The notes under the pieces are model-generated. The model was given only the letters and a program-made list of their open reading frames with translations. It was not told the DNA's origin and did no database searches. Positions 7,873 to 15,439 of a DNA stretch of 35,707 bases are shown piece by piece. Each line of letters starts with the position of its first letter. Positions within the stretch are counted from its first letter, which is position 1. The position numbers and the translations under genes were made by a program. The stretch spans positions 1-35,707 of the forward strand of contig JAFRSW010000009.1 of the NCBI GenBank assembly GCA_017427385.1. Direction: 5' to 3'. This stretch comes from Bacteroidales bacterium. Lineage in GTDB: Bacteria > Bacteroidota > Bacteroidia > Bacteroidales > UBA932.

Positions 7873-9163
7873 GGTAATAACCCTCGGCTGTTCCAAGAAC
7901 ACGGTTGATACAGAGCATCTGCTGGCCCAATTGCCGGCAGATGCTTATACGATTTTCCCCGAAGATTACGCGGGGCCGGTGGATTATCTGCTGCTGAACA
8001 CATGCGGATTCATCGGCGATGCCAAGCAGGAAAGCATAGATGCCATACTCGCCGAGGCTGAGCGGAAGAAGAGGGGAGAGATAGGAAAGATTATCGTATT
8101 CGGCTGTCTGTCACAACGTTATGCAGCCGATCTGCCTAAGCTGATTCCCGAGGTGGATGAGTGGTTCGGCGCCAGGGACCTCGCTCCAGTTGTGCGGGCG
8201 CTCGGGGCCGTTCCTCGTCACGACCTGCGCAATGCCAGGCGTTTCGATGCCGGCGGGCGTGCCTATGCCTATCTCAAGATTTCGGAGGGATGCGACCGGC
8301 GCTGCTCCTACTGCGCCATCCCCTTCATCCGCGGAGCGCACCGTTCCGTGCCCATAGAGGATGTGGTGGAAGAGGCTCGCGGACTGGCCGCCGGCGGCGT
8401 GAAGGAACTGATCCTGATAGCCCAGGACACTACTTATTACGGTCTGGACCTCTATGGCCGCCGTGCCCTGGCAGACCTTCTGCGGGCGCTGTCCGATGTG
8501 CCCGGAATCGAGTGGATACGCCTGCACTATTCCTATCCGGAGGGATTCCCGGAAGATGTGCTGAAGGAGATGGCAGTCAATCCCAAGATATGCAAGTACC
8601 TCGACATCCCCCTCCAGCATATCTCGGACAAGGTGCTGCACAACATGCACCGTGGGGTCACGGGCGACTGGACGCGCGCGCTGATACGCCGCCTGCGGGA
8701 AGAGATTCCCGGGGTGGTGCTGCGTACTACCGTGATCGTGGGGCATCCCGGAGAGGGACCGGCCGAATTCCAGGAACTGCTGGATTTCGCCCGCGAGGCA
8801 CGTTTCGAACGCTTGGGAGCGTTCAAGTATTCTGAAGAAGAGGGGACCTGGGGCGCGCAGAACCTTAAGGACGATGTGCCGGAAGAAGAGAAGCAGCGCC
8901 GTTACGATGCCCTCATGGGCCTTCAGGAGGGGATTTCCGCCGAATTCAACGCCTCCCGCGTGGGCAAGGTGGAGCGCGTGCTGGCAGACGATGTGGTGAA
9001 CGGCAAGCTCGTGTGCCGTTCGCAGTACGAGAGCCCCGAGGTGGATGGTGAGATTATCGTCAGCGTGCCTTCCGGCACGGATCCCGCGTCTTTCGTGGGT
9101 CGTTTCCTCGATGTGCGCATAGTCGGCGCAGAGGATTACGATTTATTTGCTACCTTTGCATGA
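7859..9163 (+). CDS. rimO: Ribosomal protein S12 methylthiotransferase RimO
   Basis: This radical-SAM methylthiotransferase has 434 residues and should modify a conserved Asp of ribosomal protein S12. The N-terminal UPF0004 domain supplies the second cluster through Cys11, Cys49 and Cys83. The radical-SAM motif is C145-x3-C149-x2-C152 (GCDRRCSYC), followed by IPFIRGAHRS. IPLQHISDKVLHNMHR and GHPGEGPAEFQELLDF are typical of RimO rather than MiaB. A TRAM domain forms the C-terminus. The length is normal for the family. The gene overlaps coaE, and its last codons contain the promoter of the RNase P RNA gene. Confidence 0.96.
   Translation: MPSLKVITLGCSKNTVDTEHLLAQLPADAYTIFPEDYAGPVDYLLLNTCGFIGDAKQESIDAILAEAERKKRGEIGKIIVFGCLSQRYAADLPKLIPEVDEWFGARDLAPVVRALGAVPRHDLRNARRFDAGGRAYAYLKISEGCDRRCSYCAIPFIRGAHRSVPIEDVVEEARGLAAGGVKELILIAQDTTYYGLDLYGRRALADLLRALSDVPGIEWIRLHYSYPEGFPEDVLKEMAVNPKICKYLDIPLQHISDKVLHNMHRGVTGDWTRALIRRLREEIPGVVLRTTVIVGHPGEGPAEFQELLDFAREARFERLGAFKYSEEEGTWGAQNLKDDVPEEEKQRRYDALMGLQEGISAEFNASRVGKVERVLADDVVNGKLVCRSQYESPEVDGEIIVSVPSGTDPASFVGRFLDVRIVGAEDYDLFATFA
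9151..9158 (+). promoter_or_regulatory. -7 promoter element for the RNase P RNA
   Basis: TACCTTTG matches TAnnTTTG and lies inside the last codons of rimO. The predicted 5' end of the RNase P RNA is about eight bases after its final G, the spacing expected for this promoter class. No -33 element was found. Confidence 0.6.
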
Positions 9164-9166
9164 TTT

Positions 9167-9480
9167 AAAAAGGTGGGACGATCCGTCGCCCGCAAGGGAG
9201 GAAAGTCCGGACAGGAAAGGGCACCCCGCTGCGGAAAGCGCAGGAGGGAGTAATCTTTCGGAGGCCGTAACAGAAAATGGCTGCCAGAAATGGTAAAGGT
9301 GAAAACGCGAGGTAAGAGCTCACGACGTGTGGCGGTGACGTCATGCGGGTACGGCACCGGGGCCTGCAAAACCAAATATACCGGCAAATGAGGGCGGCCC
9401 GCCCGATGCCGGGGGGTAGGTTGCGAAGATAAATGACGGATTCAAAAACAGAAACCGGCTTACGGCCCCACCTTTTTGAT
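9167..9480 (+). ncRNA. rnpB: RNase P RNA (bacterial class A)
   Basis: The conserved core is plain: GAGGAAAGTCCGGAC near 9199-9213, the ACAGAAAATGG block near 9271, GGTAAGAGCTCACGA near 9311-9325, and the 3' universal block AGATAAATGACGG with ACAGAAACCGGCTTA near 9428-9462. The ends pair as helix P1: AAAAAGGTGGG at 9167-9177 with CCCACCTTTTT at 9467-9477. This ribozyme matures the 5' ends of tRNAs. About 310 nt is a normal length for type A. The P1 helix followed by T-rich sequence (9472-9486) may also serve as the terminator. Confidence 0.96.
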
Positions 9481-9491
9481 TTTTTAATGAG

Positions 9492-10253
9492 ATGAAGAAC
9501 ATCAAGTGGATATCGGTCCTTTTCTTCCTCCTGGCCCTCTCCTGCAAGGCCGGAGGCCCCAAACGCTATGGGATAGAGGTGGTGAAGGAATACGCCCACG
9601 ACACCGGCGCCTATACTCAGGGCCTGTTCTTCCACGATGGTCAGCTCTACGAAACCACGGGGCAGTACGGTGAATCAACATTGCGGAAGGTGGAACTCCA
9701 GACCGGCCATGTGACCAAGAAACTATCCTTCGGGCGGAAGTATTTCGCCGAAGGCTCTGTAGTCTTGGGAGACAATCTCTACATCCTCACCTGGACCAAC
9801 AAAGTGGCGTTTATCTACGACGCTGCAACCCTGGAATACAAGCAGACCTATTCCTATCCCCGAGAGGGATGGGGCCTGACCACCGACGGAAAGCATCTGA
9901 TTGCATCCGATGGCACCTCAAGGCTCTTTTTCCTGTCTCCTGATTTTAAATTGCAGAAGAGCATCACGGTCAAACTGAACGGCCGTCCGGTGCGCTATCT
10001 GAACGAGTTGGAGTGGATAGACGGGCGCATCTGGGCAAACGTCTATACGACCGATCTGATCGTGATAATCAATCCGTCGAGCGGAGAAGTGGAGGCAACC
10101 GTGGATTGCGGAGGCCTGCTCCCGGACAAGCTGCGCAAGCCCGATACCGATGTTCTGAACGGTATTGCTGTTGATGACAAGAGCAGGATTTACCTTACCG
10201 GCAAGAACTGGCCCCGACTTTATGAGGTCCGGCTGGTCCCCGTAAAGAAATAA
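9492..10253 (+). CDS. Glutaminyl-peptide cyclotransferase-like lipoprotein (beta-propeller)
   Basis: This 253-residue protein has a lipoprotein signal peptide with the lipobox LALSC (Cys18), so it should be anchored on the periplasmic or surface side of a membrane. The rest matches the bacterial/plant type glutamine cyclotransferase five-bladed propeller: DTGAYTQGLFFHDGQLYETTGQYGESTLRKV, FAEGSVVLGDNLYILTWTN, LNELEWIDGRIWANVY and DVLNGIAVDD. Enzymes of this family convert N-terminal Gln of secreted peptides to pyroglutamate. Several Bacteroidota export proteins whose first mature residue is Gln, so an envelope-modifying role fits. It stands alone between rnpB and the thiamine riboswitch. Confidence 0.88.
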   Translation: MKNIKWISVLFFLLALSCKAGGPKRYGIEVVKEYAHDTGAYTQGLFFHDGQLYETTGQYGESTLRKVELQTGHVTKKLSFGRKYFAEGSVVLGDNLYILTWTNKVAFIYDAATLEYKQTYSYPREGWGLTTDGKHLIASDGTSRLFFLSPDFKLQKSITVKLNGRPVRYLNELEWIDGRIWANVYTTDLIVIINPSSGEVEATVDCGGLLPDKLRKPDTDVLNGIAVDDKSRIYLTGKNWPRLYEVRLVPVKK

Positions 10254-10257
10254 TTGC

Positions 10258-10265
10258 TATCTTTG
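10258..10265 (+). promoter_or_regulatory. -7 promoter element upstream of the TPP riboswitch
   Basis: TATCTTTG matches TAnnTTTG. Transcription starting about eight bases after the last G would begin at the first base of the aptamer (about 10272), which supports both calls. Confidence 0.6.
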
Positions 10266-10271
10266 CTGTGC

Positions 10272-10352
10272 AAAAAGGGGGTACTTCGCTTTTGCGAAGT
10301 TGAGAATATACCCTTTGAACCTGATGCGGGTAATGCCGCCGGAGGAATTTTT
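10272..10352 (+). promoter_or_regulatory. TPP (thiamine pyrophosphate) riboswitch, THI element
   Basis: The conserved aptamer cores are present: TTGAGA at 10300-10305, then ACCCTTTGAACCTGAT near 10310-10325 and GGGTAATGCCGCCGGAGGAA near 10328-10347. The optional P3 arm is a perfect ACTTCGC/GCGAAGT hairpin (10283-10300) and the GGGTA/TACCC stem is P2. P1 can form between the A-run at 10272-10276 and the T-run at 10348-10352. The GGAGGAA segment lies immediately before the ATG at 10355, so ligand binding probably blocks translation initiation directly rather than by a separate terminator, which is absent. Confidence 0.95.
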
Positions 10353-10354
10353 AT

Positions 10355-12739
10355 ATGCGTAAATTTTATTTTGCCGCAGCCATTCTAGGCTGCATTTCAC
10401 TGGGTGCAGGTGCCCAGGAGGCCGATTCTCTGGCCACAGAAGAGCTTCAGACCATCATCGTTAGTGCCGTGCGCACGCAGAGTGATGCACCGTATGCGGT
10501 CAGCAATATTTCAGAACGGGAAGTACGTGAATTCAGCACTACGGGCAGGGAACTGCCTTTGCTTTTTGCGCGCACTCCCGGCGTTGTAGCCTGGAGCGAA
10601 AACGGCGTTGGCACGGGTACGACTTACATGAGGATACGCGGCGCTGCCGGATCCAGGATAAACGTTACTCTTGATGGCGTTCCGCTCAACTCGCCGGAGG
10701 ACCAGACGGTGTTTTGGGTGAACATGAATTCGTACGGAAGGCTGCTCGGAAGCGTTCAGATACAGCGAGGCGTAGGTTCGTCCACCAACGGCGACGGAGC
10801 TTTCGGCGGCACCGTATCCCTCGGCACCAAGGCATCTTCCCAGGTGCCCTCGGTCGAGCTGACATCTTCTTATGGATCATACAATACTTTCAATTATGGC
10901 GTGATCCTTTCCTCCGGGCTGCTGAAGAATCATTTCTGCCTCGATGCCGCTTATCATACTACATCTACCGACGGATATATCCATGGCACCGCGGGCCGTT
11001 CGGGCAGCTATATGGCGGCTTTGAGCTGGATTGGCCGCGATATTAAGATCGGATACCGCCTCCTGGGGAATTATGAAGTGACCGGCCAGGCCTGGAACGG
11101 CGTGACCGCTGGGAATGACGATCTTTCCATAATGGATGGGACCTATGGAACAGCCACTGGGATACATACTTACGGGGATATGTGCAAAGTGGGCCTGGGG
11201 CGTTTCAACTCCCTGTATGAGATGATGACTATAAGCGGGACGGATTATACTACAGACCGCTATAAGATGGACGATGGGTCTTTCTGGCCAAGGACTACCG
11301 ATAATTTCTGGCAGAACCATCATATCCTCAGCCTGGCCTGGAAGATTTCTCCTTATGCGAAATATTCGGCTGCAGCCCATTACACGGCCGGTTATGGCTA
11401 TTACGAGGAGTTCCGATACAATAATAAATTGCTCAAATACGGCCTGCCTGTCATGACTACCGATGCCGGAACGGTCAAAAGGAGTGATTTCGTGCGGCAG
11501 AAGGGGCTGGATCAGGATACTTACGGGGTTATATCTAACATTTCGTTCAAGAAGGATTCGTGGGATGCCGTTGCCGGTGTCTCGGTGCAGAATTATGTTG
11601 GTAAGCACTTCGGCTATCTGACCTATGCCTCGTCCAAAGACGTGGCGGACAAGTATCTTGCCTACGGCAGGTACATGTATTACGATTCCCCGGCCAGCAA
11701 GTTCGACGCAAGTGGCTTTGCCAAGGTGGCTTACAGTATCAACCCTCGCTTAAGTATCTATGGCGACCTGCAGCTCAGGTACGTAGATTTCGTGTCCTCC
11801 GGCTACAACGATAAATACATCGACAATGGCGATGGAACGGCCTCCAGGCACGTTTTGGACATTTCTTCCAACTGGATGTTCTTCAATCCCAAAGCCGGTT
11901 TTAATTACTTGTCCGGCGCTCACCGCGTATACGGTTCCGTGGCGGTTGCAAACAGGGAACCGGAGAGGAACAATTTTACCGACAACGGAAAGTATCCTGC
12001 CCCCAGGGCTGAACGGCTGTATGACTTCGAGGCCGGGTATAGTTACGATGGCAAGGCGTTCCGAGGAAGTGCAGGGCTTTATTATATGAAGTATAAGGAC
12101 CAGCTTGTGCAGACAGGGGAGAAGAGCGATATTGGGGAGTCCCTGACGACCAATATACCGGATTCCTACCGTGCCGGCATCGAATTGTCCGGTGCAATCA
12201 ATCTGTGCCCCTGGCTTACCCTGGAGGCGAATGCGGCCTTGAGCCAGAACAAACTGTTGGATTTCGATGAATATGTGGAAGATTGGGACAGTGCATCGGG
12301 AGTGACTGTCATTCATTACGATAACAGCACGCTGGCATTTTCTCCTTCTGCCATATGCAATTTCTTCGCGGATTTCCACTGGAAAGCGTTCCGTGCGGAG
12401 TGGAACACTTCTTATGTGAGCAGGACTTACCTCGATAATACGCAGAATGCCGACCGGAGCCTGCCTGCATACAGCATTACAAATCTTTCATTTAAGTACA
12501 CGCTTATGCCGGCCTTTATGACCGGTGTTCCGGACTGGCTCAGGCGCAGCCACCTGAAGGAAGCGGTATTAGGTCTGGATTTGGGCAATCTGTTCAATGC
12601 CCATGTGGCCCAGAGCGGTTGGGTTTATTCCGCCCTGTATGCCAGCGGCGGGCATCCGGACGATAATCGCTATTATCAGATCGGCTTTATCCCCGCCCCG
12701 CCGTTCACTATTACCGCCCACCTTACGGTCCGGTTCTGA
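10355..12739 (+). CDS. TonB-dependent outer-membrane receptor, probable thiamine (or thiamine precursor) transporter
   Basis: The protein has 794 residues with a signal peptide (about residues 1-20) and a TonB-box-like ELQTIIVSAVRT at about 30-42. The plug domain carries MRIRGAAGSRINVTLDGVPLNSPEDQ and SVQIQRGVGSSTNGDGAFGGTV. A 22-strand barrel follows, ending in the terminal aromatic expected for outer-membrane proteins (LTVRF). There is no N-terminal carboxypeptidase-like domain, so this is not a SusC-type protein. The TPP riboswitch just before the start is the main evidence for substrate: THI-controlled receptors of this kind are known in Bacteroidota. No inner-membrane thiamine permease or thiamine kinase follows. 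Confidence 0.9.
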   Translation: MRKFYFAAAILGCISLGAGAQEADSLATEELQTIIVSAVRTQSDAPYAVSNISEREVREFSTTGRELPLLFARTPGVVAWSENGVGTGTTYMRIRGAAGSRINVTLDGVPLNSPEDQTVFWVNMNSYGRLLGSVQIQRGVGSSTNGDGAFGGTVSLGTKASSQVPSVELTSSYGSYNTFNYGVILSSGLLKNHFCLDAAYHTTSTDGYIHGTAGRSGSYMAALSWIGRDIKIGYRLLGNYEVTGQAWNGVTAGNDDLSIMDGTYGTATGIHTYGDMCKVGLGRFNSLYEMMTISGTDYTTDRYKMDDGSFWPRTTDNFWQNHHILSLAWKISPYAKYSAAAHYTAGYGYYEEFRYNNKLLKYGLPVMTTDAGTVKRSDFVRQKGLDQDTYGVISNISFKKDSWDAVAGVSVQNYVGKHFGYLTYASSKDVADKYLAYGRYMYYDSPASKFDASGFAKVAYSINPRLSIYGDLQLRYVDFVSSGYNDKYIDNGDGTASRHVLDISSNWMFFNPKAGFNYLSGAHRVYGSVAVANREPERNNFTDNGKYPAPRAERLYDFEAGYSYDGKAFRGSAGLYYMKYKDQLVQTGEKSDIGESLTTNIPDSYRAGIELSGAINLCPWLTLEANAALSQNKLLDFDEYVEDWDSASGVTVIHYDNSTLAFSPSAICNFFADFHWKAFRAEWNTSYVSRTYLDNTQNADRSLPAYSITNLSFKYTLMPAFMTGVPDWLRRSHLKEAVLGLDLGNLFNAHVAQSGWVYSALYASGGHPDDNRYYQIGFIPAPPFTITAHLTVRF

Positions 12740-12746
12740 TTTCAGG

Positions 12747-12829
12747 CACATTTTAGGGTGTCATTTGTGGCTGAAAGTGCCATTTTAGCCCATGCATCCA
12801 CATTTTTGGGGGTTATTTGTGGCTGCAAC
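12747..12829. repeat. Imperfect direct repeat, two copies with a 52-base period
   Basis: Copy one starts at 12747 and copy two at 12799; both begin CACATTTT, have a G-rich step, and share ATTTGTGGCTG (12763-12773 and 12815-12825). The spacing between matching blocks is exactly 52 in both places. A weaker half-copy (CCATTTTAGCC) lies between them. It is non-coding and of unknown function. Confidence 0.7.
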
Positions 12830-12841
12830 GGCATATACGAC

Positions 12842-12868
12842 CAAGACCCGCTGTCGCAGCGGGTCTTG
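12842..12868. terminator. Perfect 12-bp hairpin between convergent genes
   Basis: CAAGACCCGCTG and CAGCGGGTCTTG are separated by a three-base loop. The GC-rich stem would stop or stabilise a transcript on either strand. Neither side has a proper T-run, so it could also be a 3' stabilising hairpin, either of the TonB receptor mRNA or of a small RNA read on the minus strand. Confidence 0.6.
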
Positions 12869-12878
12869 ACGGTTAGTT

Positions 12879-12968
12879 AGTAGTGTATTACCTTTATAAG
12901 AAGGTTAATTATTGTTGGTTAGAAGTTGTTGTTTCTAAATCACGATGCAAATATACACTACTTTTTTT
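12879..12968 (+). ncRNA. Candidate structured RNA: three-way junction followed by T7
   Basis: The outer arms AGTAGTGTAT (12879-12888) and ATACACTACT (12953-12962) are perfectly complementary. They enclose two small hairpins: ACCTTT/GAAGGT (12890-12905) and TTAGAA/TTCTAA (12919-12938). Seven Ts follow at 12962-12968, which gives plus-strand polarity to the element as an unusual terminator or as the end of a small RNA. No promoter was found for it on the plus strand. It is a prediction from base pairing only, and its family is not recognised. Confidence 0.4.
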
Positions 12969-12978
12969 ATTCTGCAAG
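12948..12978 (-). promoter_or_regulatory. Minus-strand -33/-7 promoter in the convergent intergenic region
   Basis: On the minus strand there is CTTG (12978-12975), then exactly 19 bases, then TATATTTG (12955-12948), a good match to the Bacteroidota consensus. No gene lies downstream on the minus strand before the 3' end of the TonB receptor gene. It may drive a small RNA of about 100 bases ending at the 12842-12868 hairpin. Confidence 0.5.
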
Positions 12979-13033
12979 AGAAAACAACAAAATTTTATTA
13001 AAAAGTTATCAACATTTTAAAATTATTTAAAAA

Positions 13034-13711
13034 CTACTCATCCAGCAGGTGCGGACGAAGCTGTCTGGTGCGCTCCAGGGCCTGTTCGTCCTGCCATGCA
13101 CGGATAAGCTTAGGATTGCCGCTCAGCAGCACCTCAGGCACTTTCCAGCCATTGAATTCGGCTGGCCTGGTGTAAACAGGAGGGGAGACCAGGCCGTCCT
13201 GGAAACTGTCGCTAAGGGCAGATGTTTCATCTGTCAAAGCCCCGGGAATGAGACGGACGATAGAATCTGCCAGAAGGGCCGCGGGAATCTCTCCGCCGCT
13301 CACCACATAGTCTCCGACAGAAATCTCGCGGGTGACGAGATGCTCGCGAATGCGATGGTCGATGCCTTTGTAGTGCCCGCACAGGAGGATGATGTTCTCC
13401 TTAAGAGAGAGCTCGTTGGAGATGCCCTGGTTCAGGATTTCGCCATCGGGGGAAAGATATATCACCTCATCGTATTCCCGTTCTGAACGAAGTTCTTCGA
13501 TCATACGGTAAACCGGTTCAACCATCATCACCATTCCGGCATCACCGCCATATGAATAGTCATCGATGTTCTTGCGTGACCCTATTCCGTATTTGCGAAG
13601 GTTGTGGACATGTATTTCCACAAGCCCTTTTTTGATGGCCCGCCCCACGATAGAGTGGCTGAGGGGACTGTCCAGCAACTCAGGAACAGCGCTGATAATG
13701 TCGATTCTCAT
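13034..13711 (-). CDS. trmD: tRNA (guanine-37-N1)-methyltransferase TrmD
   Basis: This 225-residue SPOUT methyltransferase makes m1G37 in tRNAs and prevents frameshifting. Its trefoil-knot motifs are clear: DDYSYGGDAGMVM (50-62), LLCGHYKGIDHR (109-120) and REISVGDYVVSGGE (128-141), followed by SDSFQDGLVSPPVYTRP. The ATG at 13711 is chosen because a TAACTTTG promoter element lies at 13739-13732 and because MRIDIIS is the normal N-terminus; the open frame running to 13750 would start upstream of the promoter. It is a stand-alone transcription unit here, divergent from the DUF349 gene. Confidence 0.95.
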   Translation of the reverse strand: MRIDIISAVPELLDSPLSHSIVGRAIKKGLVEIHVHNLRKYGIGSRKNIDDYSYGGDAGMVMMVEPVYRMIEELRSEREYDEVIYLSPDGEILNQGISNELSLKENIILLCGHYKGIDHRIREHLVTREISVGDYVVSGGEIPAALLADSIVRLIPGALTDETSALSDSFQDGLVSPPVYTRPAEFNGWKVPEVLLSGNPKLIRAWQDEQALERTRQLRPHLLDE

Positions 13712-13725
13712 AAAATTTTCTACAA

Positions 13726-13758
13726 TTTGCGCAAAGTTACCAAAAAACATTATATTTG
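13726..13758 (+). promoter_or_regulatory. -33/-7 promoter for the DUF349-yidC-yggS operon
   Basis: TTTG at 13726-13729, 21 bases, then TATATTTG at 13751-13758: a near-ideal Bacteroidota promoter. The predicted leader to the ATG at 13788 is about 22 bases. It overlaps the divergent trmD promoter region. Confidence 0.7.
13732..13739 (-). promoter_or_regulatory. -7 promoter element for trmD
   Basis: The minus strand reads TAACTTTG, matching TAnnTTTG, 20 bases before the trmD ATG at 13711. It decides the trmD start by excluding the longer frame. Confidence 0.55.
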
Positions 13759-13787
13759 TAAGCTATTATAATAATTAACTCACTACT

Positions 13788-15437
13788 ATGAGCGAAGAAA
13801 TCAAAAACCCCGAAGTTCAGGAAGAAAGCAGTTTCGTCGATAAGACCCTGTCCGAACTGTCGGATGTATTTAAAAGCCTGATGGATAGCGCCGACCGCAT
13901 GAGCCGGAGCAAAGAAGCTGAATCCATCAAGTCCGCATTCTATAAACTCCTCGGAAAACTCAAGAGCGAAGCTGGAGAGGCCACCGATGCATTCGTTGAA
14001 GTCGAAGAAAACTTCAAGAGCATCTATGCCGACTATAAGCGCGAGAGAGCTGAGTACAACAAGGAGCAGGATGCATTGAAAGAAGAGAATCTGGAAAAGA
14101 AGAAAGCTATCATCGAAGAGCTCAAGCAGCTTGTCGACGCCCAGGAAGACGTGAGCGCATCTTTCCCCGCCTTCCGTGAGATCCAGGACAAGTGGCGTTC
14201 CGTCGGCCCCGTGCCTGCTACGGCTTTCCGCGATATAAACAGCACATACCAGTTCAATGTAGAACGTTTTTACGATAAGGTTAAGATCAACCGTGAACTG
14301 CGTGACCTCGACTTCCAGAAGAACCTGGAGGTCAAGGAGAAGTTCTGCGAGGCCGCCGAGAAACTCGCCGAAAACGAGAACATCGTGACCGCGTTCAACG
14401 AGCTGCAGAAACTCCACGAGCAGTGGAAGGAATTCGGCCCCGTGGCCAAGGAATTCCGCGAGAGCATCTGGAGCCGCTTCCAGGCTGCCACGGCAGTCAT
14501 CAACAAGCGCTACCAGGCACACTTCGAGGAGCTTAAGGGCAAGCAGAAAGAGAATCTGGTAGCCAAGGAAGCCCTCTGCGTCAAGGTAGAAGAAATCGCA
14601 GCCCGCGAGGTCAAGTCTTCCGATGAGTGGAATGCCTGCGCCAAGGAAATCGAGGCCATCCAGGCCGAATGGCGCAAGATAGGCTTCGCCACCAAGAAAG
14701 ATAACCAGAAGATCTACGACCGCTTCCGTGCCGCATGCGACGCGTTCTACGCCCGCAAGCGCGACTACTACTCCCAGTATCGCGGAGAGATGGAAGCCAA
14801 CGTGGATAAGAAACTCGGCATCATCAAGATGGCAGAAGAGTTGAAGAGCAGCACCGAGTGGAAGAAGACCACCGAGAAGTTCATCGAACTGCAGAAGCAG
14901 TGGAAAGAGATAGGAGCTGTGCCCCGCAAGAAGAGCGAGCAGCTCTGGAAGCAATTCCGCGCCGCATGCGACGAGTTCTTCGCAGAGCGCGACAAGAACT
15001 CCACTCCCGAGAACAACTTCTTCGCCAACCTCAAGGCTAAGAAGAAGATAATCGAAGATATCAAAGCCTACGTGCCCGTAGAAGACGCCGAAGCCAACCA
15101 GGCCGCTGCCAAGAAGTTCGCAGACGAGTTCCAGGCAATCGGTTTCGTGCCCTTCAAGGATAAGGAGAACATCCAGACCGCATATCGCGAAGCCATGCAG
15201 GAGAAGTTCCCCAAGCTCCAGAAACCTCGTGCCGAGCGCAGCGCCAAGGACGGTCTCATCCAGCAGTACAAGACCCTGCAGCAGGAAATCGAGACCTTCG
15301 AGAACAATATAGGCTTCTTCTCCGCCTCCAAGAATTCCGAGGCCCTGATCAAGCAGATGGAAAGCAAGATCGCAAAGGCGAAGGAAGAGCTCCACAAACT
15401 CGAAGAAAAGATCCGCAAAGAAGAGGAGGGTGAATAG
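13788..15437 (+). CDS. DUF349-repeat coiled-coil protein
   Basis: The protein has 549 residues, is highly charged and helical, and has no signal peptide or membrane segment. It contains five DUF349 repeats, each with a WR/WK-x-IG/VG core followed by a helix: DKWRSVGPVP, EQWKEFGPVA, AEWRKIGFAT, KQWKEIGAVP and DEFQAIGFVP. The C-terminus ends in a basic/acidic coiled coil (KIAKAKEELHKLEEKIRKEEE). DUF349 proteins are widespread in Bacteroidota and their molecular role is not established. It has its own promoter and is followed after two bases by yidC, so it may be cotranscribed with membrane insertion functions. Confidence 0.85.
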   Translation: MSEEIKNPEVQEESSFVDKTLSELSDVFKSLMDSADRMSRSKEAESIKSAFYKLLGKLKSEAGEATDAFVEVEENFKSIYADYKRERAEYNKEQDALKEENLEKKKAIIEELKQLVDAQEDVSASFPAFREIQDKWRSVGPVPATAFRDINSTYQFNVERFYDKVKINRELRDLDFQKNLEVKEKFCEAAEKLAENENIVTAFNELQKLHEQWKEFGPVAKEFRESIWSRFQAATAVINKRYQAHFEELKGKQKENLVAKEALCVKVEEIAAREVKSSDEWNACAKEIEAIQAEWRKIGFATKKDNQKIYDRFRAACDAFYARKRDYYSQYRGEMEANVDKKLGIIKMAEELKSSTEWKKTTEKFIELQKQWKEIGAVPRKKSEQLWKQFRAACDEFFAERDKNSTPENNFFANLKAKKKIIEDIKAYVPVEDAEANQAAAKKFADEFQAIGFVPFKDKENIQTAYREAMQEKFPKLQKPRAERSAKDGLIQQYKTLQQEIETFENNIGFFSASKNSEALIKQMESKIAKAKEELHKLEEKIRKEEEGE

Positions 15438-15439
15438 GA

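Noticed and set aside
9267-9300. Small minus-strand coding frames through 9136-9635
   Set aside because: The region is RNase P RNA with conserved core elements; the frames are incidental.
12842-12978. tRNA, tmRNA or 6S RNA in the structured intergenic region
   Set aside because: There is no cloverleaf, T-loop or CCA, no tmRNA tag frame, and the length and bulge pattern do not match 6S RNA.
13737-15395. 552-codon minus-strand frame rich in Leu
   Set aside because: It mirrors the DUF349 coiled-coil gene; the Leu/Val richness comes from the complement of Lys/Glu codons.
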